Source: Balanoglossus misakiensis
Taxonomy: Eukaryota > Hemichordata
Direction of reading: 5' to 3'
NCBI GenBank assembly: GCA_040954595.2
Contig: CM082588.2
Coordinates: 11,966,001 to 12,030,000 of the forward strand
DNA length: 64,000 nt
Made by a program: the position numbers and the translations under genes. Numbering within the stretch: position 1 is the stretch's first letter; every line of letters starts with the position of its first letter. This document shows positions 48,631 through 62,700 of this stretch, in pieces. Below the pieces are notes generated by a model. The model worked only from the letters and a program-made list of their open reading frames with translations. It made no database searches and was not told the origin of the DNA.

Positions 48631-51600
48631 AATTTGGTATTTCAACACAAATTCTTGAACCTATACATAATTCTTTTTAGTAAAACATATCCAGTTATGT
48701 GACCATTCTTTGAATTCCATTTATGATGTAAGTAATTAAATTTTATGCAATATTAATCTATCCCTTACAACATTTCAGCATAACTCTTTCCGTATTTGTT
48801 TTCATTCTGTGACTGTTCCACTTAAATCTTGTAGAGAATTCGTTACTCCAAAACAAAGGCTTGAAACTATACATATCCTGTTACGTGACCTTTCTTTGAA
48901 TTCCATTTATGATGTAAGAAATTAAATTATTTGCAATATTAATCTATTCCTTACAACATTCGGGCATAACTCTTTCCATATTTGTTTTCATTCTGTGACT
49001 GTTCCACTTAAATCTTGTAGAGAATTCGTTATTCCAAAACAAAGCCTTGAAACTATAACTTAAGTCTTTTAGTAAAACATGGCCCGTTATGTGACCATTC
49101 TTTGAATTCATTTTATGATGTAAGAAATTAAATTATTTGCAATATTAATCTATCCCTTACAACATTCCAGCATAACTCTTTCCATATTTCTTTTCATTCT
49201 GTGACTATTCCACTTAAATCTTGTAGAGAATTCGTTATTCCAAAACAAAGGCTTGAAACTATACATATTCTGTTACGTGACCTTTCTTTGAATTCCATTT
49301 ATGGTGTAAGAAATTAAATTTTTTGCAATATTAATCTATCCCTTACAACATTCCAGCATAACTCTTTTTAATTTGTTTTCATTCTGTGACTGTTCCACTT
49401 AAATCTTGTAGAGAATTCGTTACTCCAAAACAAAGGCTTGAAACTATACATATCCTGTTACGTGACCTTTCTTTGAATTCCATTTATGATGTAAGAAATT
49501 AAATTATTTGCAATATTAATCTATTCCTTACAACATTCGGGCATAACTCTTTCCATATTTGTTTTCATTGTGTGACTGTTCCACTTAAATCTTGTAGAGA
49601 ATTCGTTATTCCAAAACAAAGCCTTGAAACTATAACATAAGTCTTTTTAGTAAAACATATCCTGTTATGTGACCATTCTTTGAATTCATTTTATGATGTA
49701 AGAAATTAAATTATTTGCAATATTAATCTATCCCTTACAACATTCCAGCATAACTCTTTCCATATTTGTTTTCATTCTGTAACTGTTCAACTTAAATCTT
49801 GGAGAGAATTCGTTATTCCAAAACAAAGCCTTGAAACTATACATAAGTCTTTTTAGTAAAACATGGCCCGTTATGTGACCATTCTTTGAATTCCATTTAT
49901 GATGTAAGAAATTAAATTATTTGCAATATTAATCTATCCCTTACAACATTCCGACATAACTCTTTCCATATTTGTTTTCATTCTGTGACTGTTCCACTTA
50001 AATCTTGTAGAGAATTCGTTATTCCAAAACAAAGCCTTGAAACTATACATAAGTCTTTATAGTAAAACATGGCCCGTTATGTGACCATTCTTTGAATTCC
50101 ATTTATGATGTAAGAAATTAAATTATTTGCAATATTAATCCATCCCTTACAACATTTCAGCATAACTCTTTCTATATTTGTTTTCATTCTGTGACTGTTC
50201 CACTTAAATCTTGTAGAGAATTCGTTACTCCAAAACAAAGGCTTGAAACTATACATATCCTGTTACGTGACCTTTCTTTGAATTCCATTTATGATGTAAG
50301 AAATTAAATTATTTGCAATGTTAATCTATTCCTTACAACATTCCGGCATAACTCTTTCCATATTTGTTTTCATTCTGTGACTGTTCCACTTATATCTTGT
50401 AGAGAATTCGTTATTCCAAAACAAAGCCTTCAAACTATACATATTAAGTCTTTTTAGTAAAACATGGCCCGTTATTTGACCATTCTTTGAATTTCATTTA
50501 TGATGTAAGAAATTAAATTATTTGCACTATTAAACTATCCCTTACAACATTCCAGCATAACTATTTGAATATTTGTTTTCATTCTGTAACTGTTCAACTT
50601 AAATCTTGGAGAGAATTCGTTATTCCAAATTAAGCCTTGAAACTATACATAAGTCTTTTTAGTAAAACATGGCCCGTTATGTGACCATTCTTTGAATTTC
50701 ATTTATGCTGTAAGAAATTAAATTATTTGCAATATTAATCTATCCCTTACAACATTCCGACATAACTCTTTCCATATTTGTTTTCATTCTGTGACTGTTC
50801 CACTTAAATCTTGTAGAGAATTCGTTATTCCAAAACAAAGGCTTGAAACTATACATATTCTGTTATGTGACCTTTCTTTGAATTCCATTTATGGTGTAAG
50901 AAATTAAATTTTTTGCAATATTAATCTATCCCTTACAACATTCCAGCATAACTCTTTTTAATTTGTTTTCATTCTGTGACTGTTCTACTTAAATCTTGTA
51001 GAGTATTCGTTATTCCAAAACAAAGCCTTGAAACTATACATATCCTATTACGTGACATTTGTTTGAATTCCATTTATGATGTAAGAAATTAAATTATTTG
51101 CAATATTAATCTATTCCTTACAACATTCCGGCATAACTCTTTCCATATTTGTTTTCATTGTGTGACTGTTCCACTTAAATCTTGTAGAGAATTCGTTATT
51201 CCAAAACAAAGCCTTGAAACTATAACATAAGTCTTTTTAGTAAAACATATCCTGTTATGTGACCATTCTTTGAATTCATTTTATGATGTAAGAAATTAAA
51301 TTATTTGCAATATTAATCTATCCCTTACAACATTCCAGCATAACTCTTTCCATATTTGTTTTCATTCTGTAACTGTTCAACTTAAATCTTGGAGAGAATT
51401 CGTTATTCCAAAACAAAGCCTTGAAACTATACATAAGTCTTTTTAGTAAAACATGGCCCGTTATGTGACCATTCTTTGAATTCCATTTATGATGTAAGAA
51501 ATTAAATTATTTGCAATATTAATCTATCCCTTACAACATTCCGACATAACTCTTTCCATATTTGTTTTCATTCTGTGACTGTTCCACTTAAATCTTGTAG

Positions 51601-54600
51601 AGAATTCGTTATTCCAAAACAAAGGCTTGAAACTATACATATCCTGTTACGTGACCTTTCTTTGAATTCCATTTATGGTGTAAGAAATTAAATTTTTTGC
51701 AATATTAATCTATCCCTTACAACATTCCAGCATAACTCTTTCCATACTTGTTTTCATTCTGTGACTGTTGTACTTAAATCTTGTAGAGTATTCGTTATTC
51801 CAAAACAAAGCCTTGAAACTATACATATCCTGTTACGTGACGTTTGTTTGAATTCCAATTATGATGTAAGAAATTAAATTATTTGCAATATTAATCTATT
51901 CCTTACAACATTCCGGCATAACTCTTTCCATATTTGTTTTCATTCTGTGACTGTTCCACTTAAATCTTGTAGAGAATTCGTTATTCCAAAACAAAGCCTT
52001 GAAACTATAACATAAGTCTTTTTAGTAAAACATATCCTGTTATGTGACCATTCTTTGAATTCCATTTATGATGTAAGAAATTAAATTATTTGCAATATTA
52101 ATCTATCCCTTACAACATTGCGGCATAACTCTTTCCATATTTGTTTTCATTCTGTAACTGTTCAACTTAAATCTTGTAGAGAATTTGGTATTTCAACACA
52201 AATTCTTGAACCTATACATAATTCTTTTTAGTAAAACATATCCAGTTATGTGACCATTCTTTGAATTCCATTTATGATGTAAGTAATTAAATTTTATGCA
52301 ATATTAATCTATCCCTTACAACATTTCAGCATAACTCTTTCCATATTTGTTTTCATTCTGTGACTGTTCCACTTAAATCTTGTAGAGAATTCGTTACTCC
52401 AAAACAAAGGCTTGAAACTATACATATCCTGTTACGTGACCTTTCTTTGAATTCCATTTATGATGTAAGAAATTAAATTATTTGCAATATTAATCTATTC
52501 CTTACAACATTCGGGCATAACTCTTTCCATATTTGTTTTCATTCTGTGACTGTTCCACTTAAATCTTGTAGAGAATTCGTTATTCCAAAACAAAGCCTTG
52601 AAACTATAACTTAAGTCTTTTAGTAAAACATGGCCCGTTATGTGACCATTCTTTGAATTCATTTTATGATGTAAGAAATTAAATTATTTGCAATATTAAT
52701 CTATCCCTTACAACATTCCAGCATAACTCTTTCCATATTTGTTTTCATTCTGTGACTATTCCACTTAAATCTTGTAGAGAATTCGTTATTCCAAAACAAA
52801 GCCTTGAAACTATACATAAGTCTTTATAGTAAAACATGGCCCGTTATGTGACCATTCTTTGAATTCCATTAATGATGTAAGAAATTAAATTATTTGCAAT
52901 ATTAATCTATCCCTTACAACATTTCAGCATAACTCTTTCTATATTTGTTTTCATTCTGTGACTGTTCCACTTAAATCTTGTAGAGAATTCGTTACTCCAA
53001 AACAAAGGCTTGAAACTATACATATCCTGTTACGTGACCTTTCTTTGAATTCCATTTATGATGTAAGAAATTAAATTATTTGCAATATTAATCTATCCCA
53101 TACAACATTTCAGCATAACTCTTTCCATATTTGTTTTCATTCTGTGACTGTTCCACTTATATCTTGTAGAGAATTCGTTATTCCAAAACAAAGCCTTGAA
53201 ACTATAACATAAGTCTTTTTTAGTAAAACATGGCCCGTTATGTGACCATTCTTTGAATTCCATTTATGCTGTAAGAAATTAAATTATTTGCAATATTAAT
53301 CTATCCCTTACAACATTCCGACATAACTCTTTCCATATTTGTTTTCATTCTGTGACTGTTCCACTTAAATCTTGTAGAGAATTCGTTATTCCAAAACAAA
53401 GGCTTGAAACTATACATATTCTGTTACGTGACCTTTCTTTGAATTCCATTTATGGTGTAAGAAATTAAATTTTTTGCAATATTAATCTATCCCTAACAAC
53501 ATTCCAGCATAACTCTTTTTAATTTGTTTTCATTCTGTGACTGTTCTACTTAAATCTTGTAGAGTATTCGTTATTCCAAAACAAAGCCTTGAAACTATAC
53601 ATATCCTATTACGTGACATTTGTTTGAATTCCATTTATGATGTAAGAAATTAAATTATTTGCAATATTAATCTATTCCTTACAACATTCCGGCATAACTC
53701 TTTCCATATTTGTTTTCATTGTGTGACTGTTCCACTTAAATCTTGTAGAGAATTCGTTATTCCAAAACAAAGCCTTGAAACTATAACATAAGTCTTTTTA
53801 GTAAAACATATCCTGTTATGTGACCATTCTTTGAATTCATTTTATGATGTAAGAAATTAAATTATTTGCAATATTAATCTATCCCTTACAACATTCCAGC
53901 ATAACTCTTTCCATATTTGTTTTCATTCTGTAACTGTTCAACTTAAATCTTGGAGAGAATTCGTTATTCCAAAACAAAGCCTTGAAACTATACATAAGTC
54001 TTTTTAGTAAAACATGGCCCGTTATGTGACCATTCTTTGAATTCCATTTATGATGTAAGAAATTAAATTATTTGCAATATTAATCTATCCCTTACAACAT
54101 TCCGACATAACTCTTTCCATATTTGTTTTCATTCTGTGACTGTTCCACTTAAATCTTGTAGAGAATTCGTTATTCCAAAACAAAGGCTTGAAACTATACA
54201 TATCCTGTTACGTGACCTTTCTTTGAATTCCATTTATGGTGTAAGAAATTAATTTTTTTGCAATATTAATCTATCCCTTACAACATTCCAGCATAACTCT
54301 TTCCATACTTGTTTTCATTCTGTGACTGTTGTACTTAAATCTTGTAGAGTATTCGTTAATCCAAAACAAAGCCTTGAAACTATACATATCCTGTTACGTG
54401 ACGTTTGTTTGAATTCCAATTATGATGTAAGAAATTAAATTATTTGCAATATTAATCTATTCCTTACAACATTCCGGCATAACTCTTTCCATATTTGTTT
54501 TCATTCTGTGACTGTTCCACTTAAATCTTGTAGAGAATTCGTTATTCCAAAACAAAGCCTTGAAACTATAACATAAGTCTTTTTAGTAAAACATATCCTG

Positions 54601-57600
54601 TTATGTGACCATTCTTTGAATTCCATTTATGATGTAAGAAATTAAATTATTTGCAATATTAATCTATCCCTTACAACATTCCGGCATAACTCTTTCCATA
54701 TTTGTTTTCATTCTGTAACTGTTCAACTTAAATCTTGTAGAGAATTTGGTATTTCAACACAAATTCTTGAACCTATACATAATTCTTTTTAGTAAAACAT
54801 ATCCAGTTATGTGACCATTCTTTGAATTCCATTTATGATGTAAGTAATTAAATTTTATGCAATATTAATCTATCCCTTACAACATTTCAGCATAACTCTT
54901 TCCATATTTGTTTTCATTCTGTGACTGTTCCACTTAAATCTTGTAGAGAATTCGTTACTCCAAAACAGAGGCTTGAAACTATACATATCCTGTTACGTGA
55001 CCTTTCTTTGAATTCCATTTATGATGTAAGAAATTAAATTATTTGCAATATTAATCTATTCCTTACAACATTCGGGCATAACTCTTTCCATATTTGTTTT
55101 CATTCTGTGACTGTTCCACTTAAATCTTGTAGAGAATTCGTTATTCCCAAACAAAGCCTTAAAACTATAACTTAAGTCTTTTAGTAAAACATGGCCCGTT
55201 ATGTGACCATTCTTTGAATTCATTTTATGATGTAAGAAATTAAATTATTTGCAATATTAATCTATCCCTTACAACATTCCAGCATAACTCTTTCCATATT
55301 TGTTTTCATTCTGTGACTAATCCACTTAAATCTTGTAGAGAATTCGTTATTCCAAAACAAAGCCTTGAAACTATACATAAGTCTTTATAGTAAAACATGG
55401 CCCGTTATGTGACCATTCTTTGAATTCCATTTATGATGTAAGAAATTAAATTATTTGCAATATTAATCTATCCCTTACAACATTCCAGCATAACTCTTTC
55501 CATATTTGTTTTCATTGTGTGACTGTTCCACTTAAATCTTGTAGAGAATTCGTTATTCCAAAACAAAGCCTTGAAACTATAACATAAGTCTTTTTAGTAA
55601 AACATATCCTGTTATGTGACCATTCTTTGAATTCATTTTATGATGTAAGAAATTAAATTATTTGCAATATTAATCTATCCCTTACAACATTCCAGCATAA
55701 CTCTTTCCATATTTGTTTTCATTCTGTGACTGTTCCACTTATATCTTGTAGAGAATTCGTTATTCCAAAACAAAGCCTTGAAACTATAACATAAGTCTTT
55801 TTTAGTAAAACATGGCCCGTTATGTGACCATTCTTTGAATTCCATTTATGCTGTAAGAAATTAAATTATTTGCAATATTAATCTATCCCTTACAACATTC
55901 CGACATAACTCTTTCCATATTTGTTTTCATTCTGTGACTGTTCCACTTAAATCTTGTAGAGAATTCGTTATTCCAAAACAAAGGCTTGAAACTATACATA
56001 TTCTGTTACGTGACCTTTCTTTGAATTCCATTTATGGTGTAAGAAATTAAATTTTTTGCAATATTAATCTATCCCTAACAACATTCCAGCATAACTCTTT
56101 TTAATTTGTTTTCATTCTGTGACTGTTCTACTTAAATCTTGTAGAGTATTCGTTATTCCAAAACAAAGCCTTGAAACTATACATATCCTATTACGTGACA
56201 TTTGTTTGAATTCCATTTATGATGTAAGAAATTAAATTATTTGCAATATTAATCTATTCCTTACAACATTCCGGCATAACTCTTTCCATATTTGTTTTCA
56301 TTGTGTGACTGTTCCACTTAAATCTTGTAGAGAATTCGTTATTCCAAAACAAAGCCTTGAAACTATAACATAAGTCTTTTTAGTAAAACATATCCTGTTA
56401 TGTGACCATTCTTTGAATTCATTTTATGATGTAAGAAATTAAATTATTTGCAATATTAATCTATCCCTTACAACATTCCAGCATAACTCTTTCCATATTT
56501 GTTTTCATTCTGTAACTGTTCAACTTAAATCTTGGAGAGAATTCGTTATTCCAAAACAAAGCCTTGAAACTATACATAAGTCTTTTTAGTAAAACATGGC
56601 CCGTTATGTGACCATTCTTTGAATTCCATTTATGATGTAAGAAATTAAATTATTTGCAATATTAATCTATCCCTTACAACATTCCGACATAACTCTTTCC
56701 ATATTTGTTTTCATTCTGTGACTGTTCCACTTAAATCTTGTAGAGAATTCGTTATTCCAAAACAAAGGCTTGAAACTATACATATCCTGTTACGTGACCT
56801 TTCTTTGAATTCCATTTATGGTGTAAGAAATTAATTTTTTTGCAATATTAATCTATCCCTTACAACATTCCAGCATAACTCTTTCCATACTTGTTTTCAT
56901 TCTGTGACTGTTGTACTTAAATCTTGTAGAGTATTCGTTATTCCAAAACAAAGCCTTGAAACTATACATATCCTGTTACGTGACGTTTGTTTGAATTCCA
57001 ATTATGATGTAAGAAATTAAATTATTTGCAATATTAATCTATTCCTTACAACATTCCGGCATAACTCTTTCCATATTTGTTTTCATTCTGTGACTGTTCC
57101 ACTTAAATCTTGTAGAGAATTCGTTATTCCAAAACAAAGCCTTGAAACTATAACATAAGTCTTTTTAGTAAAACATATCCTGTTATGTGACCATTCTTTG
57201 AATTCCATTTATGATGTAAGAAATTAAATTATTTGCAATATTAATCTATCCCTTACAACATTCCGGCATAACTCTTTCCATATTTGTTTTCATTCTGTAA
57301 CTGTTCAACTTAAATCTTGTAGAGAATTTGGTATTTCAACACAAATTCTTGAACCTATACATAATTCTTTTTAGTAAAACATATCCAGTTATGTGACCAT
57401 TCTTTGAATTCCATTTATGATGTAAGTAATTAAATTTTATGCAATATTAATCTATCCCTTACAACATTTCAGCATAACTCTTTCCATATTTGTTTTCATT
57501 CTGTGACTGTTCCACTTAAATCTTGTAGAGAATTCGTTACTCCAAAACAAAGGCTTGAAACTATACATATCCTGTTACGTGACCTTTCTTTGAATTCCAT

Positions 57601-60600
57601 TTATGATGTAAGAAATTAAATTATTTGCAATATTAATCTATTCCTTACAACATTCGGGCATAACTCTTTCCATATTTGTTTTCATTCTGTGACTGTTCCA
57701 CTTAAATCTTGTAGAGAATTCGTTATTCCCAAACAAAGCCTTAAAACTATAACTTAAGTCTTTTAGTAAAACATGGCCCGTTATGTGACCATTCTTTGAA
57801 TTCATTTTATGATGTAAGAAATTAAATTATTTGCAATATTAATCTATCCCTTACAACATTCCAGCATAACTCTTTCCATATTTGTTTTCATTCTGTGACT
57901 AATCCACTTAAATCTTGTAGAGAATTCGTTATTCCAAAACAAAGCCTTGAAACTATACATAAGTCTTTATAGTAAAACATGGCCCGTTATGTGACCATTC
58001 TTTGAATTCCATTTATGATGTAAGAAATTAAATTATTTGCAATATTAATCTATCCCTTACAACATTTCAGCATAACTCTTTCTATATTTGTTTTCATTCT
58101 GTGACTGTTCCACTTAAATCTTGTAGAGAATTCGTTACTCCAAAACAAAGGCTTGAAACTATACATATCCTGTTACGTGACCTTTCTTTGAATTCCATTT
58201 ATGATGTAAGAAATTAAATTATTTGCAATGTTAATCTATTCCTTACAACATTCCGGCATAACTCTTTCCATATTTGTTTTCATTCTGTAACTGTTCAACT
58301 TAAATCTTGGAGAGAATTCGTTATTCCAAAACAAAGCCTTGAAACTATAACATAAGTCTTTTTAGTAAAACATATCCTGTTATGTGACCATTCTTTGAAT
58401 TCATTTTATGATGTAAGAAATTAAATTATTTGCAATATTAATCTATCCCTTACAACATTCCAGCATAACTCTTTCCATATTTGTTTTCATTCTGTAACTG
58501 TTCAACTTAAATCTTGGAGAGAATTCGTTATTCCAAAACAAAGCCTTGAAACTATACATAAGTCTTTTTAGTAAAACATGGCCCGTTATGTGACCATTCT
58601 TTGAATTCCATTTATGATGTAAGAAATTAAATTATTTGCAATATTAATCTATCCCTTACAACATTCCGACATAACTCTTTCCATATTTGTTTTCATTCTG
58701 TGACTGTTCCACTTAAATCTTGTAGAGAATTCGTTATTCCCAAACAAAGCCTTAAAACTATAACTTAAGTCTTTTAGTAAAACATGGCCCGTTATGTGAC
58801 CATTCTTTGAATTCATTTTATGATGTAAGAAATTAAATTATTTGCAATATTAATCTATCCCTTACAACATTCCAGCATAACTCTTTCCATATTTGTTTTC
58901 ATTCTGTGACTAATCCACTTAAATCTTGTAGAGAATTCGTTATTCCAAAACAAAGCCTTGAAACTATACATAAGTCTTTATAGTAAAACATGGCCCGTTA
59001 TGTGACCATTCTTTGAATTCCATTTATGATGTAAGAAATTAAATTATTTGCAATATTAATCTATCCCTTACAACATTTCAGCATAACTCTTTCTATATTT
59101 GTTTTCATTCTGTGACTGTTCCACTTAAATCTTGTAGAGAATTCGTTACTCCAAAACAAAGGCTTGAAACTATACATATCCTGTTACGTGACCTTTCTTT
59201 GAATTCCATTTATGATGTAAGAAATTAAATTATTTGCAATGTTAATCTATTCCTTACAACATTCCGGCATAACTCTTTCCATATTTGTTTTCATTCTGTA
59301 ACTGTTCAACTTAAATCTTGGAGAGAATTCGTTATTCCAAAACAAAGCCTTGAAACTATAACATAAGTCTTTTTAGTAAAACATATCCTGTTATGTGACC
59401 ATTCTTTGAATTCATTTTATGATGTAAGAAATTAAATTATTTGCAATATTAATCTATCCCTTACAACATTCCAGCATAACTCTTTCCATATTTGTTTTCA
59501 TTCTGTAACTGTTCAACTTAAATCTTGGAGAGAATTCGTTATTCCAAAACAAAGCCTTGAAACTATACATAAGTCTTTTTAGTAAAACATGGCCCGTTAT
59601 GTGACCATTCTTTGAATTCCATTTATGATGTAAGAAATTAAATTATTTGCAATATTAATCTATCCCTTACAACATTCCGACATAACTCTTTCCATATTTG
59701 TTTTCATTCTGTGACTGTTCCACTTAAATCTTGTAGAGAATTCGTTATTCCAAAACAAAGGCTTGAAACTATACATATCCTGTTACGTGACCTTTCTTTG
59801 AATTCCATTTATGGTGTAAGAAATTAATTTTTTTGCAATATTAATCTATCCCTTACAACATTCCAGCATAACTCTTTCCATACTTGTTTTCATTCTGTGA
59901 CTGTTGTACTTAAATCTTGTAGAGTATTCGTTATTCCAAAACAAAGCCTTGAAACTATACATATCCTGTTACGTGACGTTTGTTTGAATTCCAATTATGA
60001 TGTAAGAAATTAAATTATTTGCAATATTAATCTATTCCTTACAACATTCCGGCATAACTCTTTCCATATTTGTTTTCATTCTGTGACTGTTCCACTTAAA
60101 TCTTGTAGAGAATTCGTTATTCCAAAACAAAGCCTTGAAACTATAACATAAGTCTTTTTAGTAAAACATATCCTGTTATGTGACCATTCTTTGAATTCCA
60201 TTTATGATGTAAGAAATTAAATTATTTGCAATATTAATCTATCCCTTACAACATTCCGGCATAACTCTTTCCATATTGTTTTCATTCTGTAACTGTTCAA
60301 CTTAAATCTTGTAGAGAATTTGGTATTTCAACACAAATTCTTGAACCTATACATAATTCTTTTTAGTAAAACATATCCAGTTATGTGACCATTCTTTGAA
60401 TTCCATTTATGATGTAAGTAATTAAATTTTATGCAATATTAATCTATCCCTTACAACATTTCAGCATAACTCTTTCCATATTTGTTTTCATTCTGTGACT
60501 GTTCCACTTAAATCTTGTAGAGAATTCGTTACTCCAAAACAAAGGCTTGAAACTATACATATCCTGTTACGTGACCTTTCTTTGAATTCCATTTATGATG

Positions 60601-62700
60601 TAAGAAATTAAATTATTTGCAATATTAATCTATTCCTTACAACATTCGGGCATAACTCTTTCCATATTTGTTTTCATTCTGTGACTGTTCCACTTAAATC
60701 TTGTAGAGAATTCGTTATTCCCAAACAAAGCCTTAAAACTATAACTTAAGTCTTTTAGTAAAACATGGCCCGTTATGTGACCATTCTTTGAATTCATTTT
60801 ATGATGTAAGAAATTAAATTATTTGCAATATTAATCTATCCCTTACAACATTCCAGCATAACTCTTTCCATATTTGTTTTCATTCTGTGACTAATCCACT
60901 TAAATCTTGTAGAGAATTCGTTATTCCAAAACAAAGCCTTGAAACTATACATAAGTCTTTATAGTAAAACATGGCCCGTTATGTGACCATTCTTTGAATT
61001 CCATTTATGATGTAAGAAATTAAATTATTTGCAATATTAATCTATCCCTTACAACATTTCAGCATAACTCTTTCTATATTTGTTTTCATTCTGTGACTGT
61101 TCCACTTAAATCTTGTAGAGAATTCGTTACTCCAAAACAAAGGCTTGAAACTATACATATCCTGTTACGTGACCTTTCTTTGAATTCCATTTATGATGTA
61201 AGAAATTAAATTATTTGCAATGTTAATCTATTCCTTACAACATTCCGGCATAACTCTTTCCATATTTGTTTTCATTCTGTGACTGTTCCACTTATATCTT
61301 GTAGAGAATTCGTTATTCCAAAACAAAGCCTTGAAACTATAACATAAGTCTTTTTTAGTAAAACATGGCCCTTTATGTGACCATTCTTTGAATTCCATTT
61401 ATGCTGTAAGAAATTAAATTATTTGCAATATTAATCTATCCCTTACAACATTCCGACATAACTCTTTCCATATTTGTTTTCATTCTGTGACTGTTCCACT
61501 TAAATCTTGTAGAGAATTCGTTATTCCAAAACAAAGGCTTGAAACTATACATATTCTGTTACGTGACCTTTCTTTGAATTCCATTTATGGTGTAAGAAAT
61601 TAAATTTTTTGCAATATTAATCTATCCCTTACAACATTCCAGCATAACTCTTTTTAATTTGTTTTCATTCTGTGACTGTTCTACTTAAATCTTGTAGAGT
61701 ATTCGTTATTCCAAAACAAAGCCTTGAAACTATACATATCCTATTACGTGACATTTGTTTGAATTCCATTTATGATGTAAGAAATTAAATTATTTGCAAT
61801 ATTAATCTATTCCTTACAACATTCCGGCATAACTCTTTCCATATTTGTTTTCATTCTGTGACTGTTCCACTTAAATCTTGTAGAGAATTCGTTATTCCAA
61901 AACAAATCCTTGAAACTATAACATAAGTCTTTTTAGTAAAACATATCCTGTTATGTGACCATTCTTTGAATTCATTTTATGATGTAAGAAATTAAATTAT
62001 TTGCAATATTAATCTATCCCTTACAACATTCCAGCATAACTCTTTCCATATTTGTTTTCATTCTGTAACTGTTCAACTTAAATCTTGGAGAGAATTCGTT
62101 ATTCCAAAACAAAGCCTTGAAACTATACATAAGTCTTTTTAGTAAAACATGGCCCGTTATGTGACCATTCTTTGAATTCCATTTATGATGTAAGAAATTA
62201 AATTATTTGCAATATTAATCTATCCCTTACAACATTCCGACATAACTCTTTCCATATTTGTTTTCATTCTGTGACTGTTCCACTTAAATCTTGTAGAGAA
62301 TTTGTTATTCCAAAACAAAGGCTTGAAACTATACATATCCTGTTATGTGACCTTTCTTTGAATTCCATTTATGATGTAAGAAATTAAATTATTTGCAATA
62401 TTAATCTATTCCTTACAACATTCGGGCATAACTCTTTCCATATTTGTTTTCATTCTGTGACTGTTCCACTTAAATCTTGTAGAGAATTCGTTATTCCAAA
62501 ACAAAGCCTTGAAACTATAACATAAGTCTTTTTAGTAAAACATATCCTATGTGACCATCCTTTGAATTCCATTTATGATGTAAGAAATTAAATTATTTGC
62601 AATATTAATCTATCCTTTACAACATTCCAGCATAACTCTTTCCATATTTGTTTTCATTCTGTAACTGTTCAACTTAAATCTTGTAGAGAATTTGGTATTT
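48631..62700. repeat. 2.4-3.5 kb higher-order repeat in right array
   Basis: The marker AATTTGGTATTTCAACACAA, followed by CTTGAACCTATACATAATTC, begins at 48631, 52182, 54743, 57325, 60317 and 62689. Spacings are 3551, 2561, 2582, 2992 and 2372 bp. The differences are near multiples of a monomer or of the 1010-bp block duplication. A second marker, CTCTTTTTAATTTGTTTTCA, recurs in step at about 50953, 53516 and 56097. Confidence 0.8.
57727..59746. repeat. tandem 1010-bp block duplication
   Basis: The segment starting at CAAACAAAGCCTTAAAACTA (57727) runs in the same order as the segment starting at 58737, through the GTGACTAATCCACTT and AATGTTAATCTATTCC variants. The copies separate at 59747, where AAAACAAAGGCTTG replaces the marker. 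By eye the two copies look identical, five monomers long. Confidence 0.75.
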
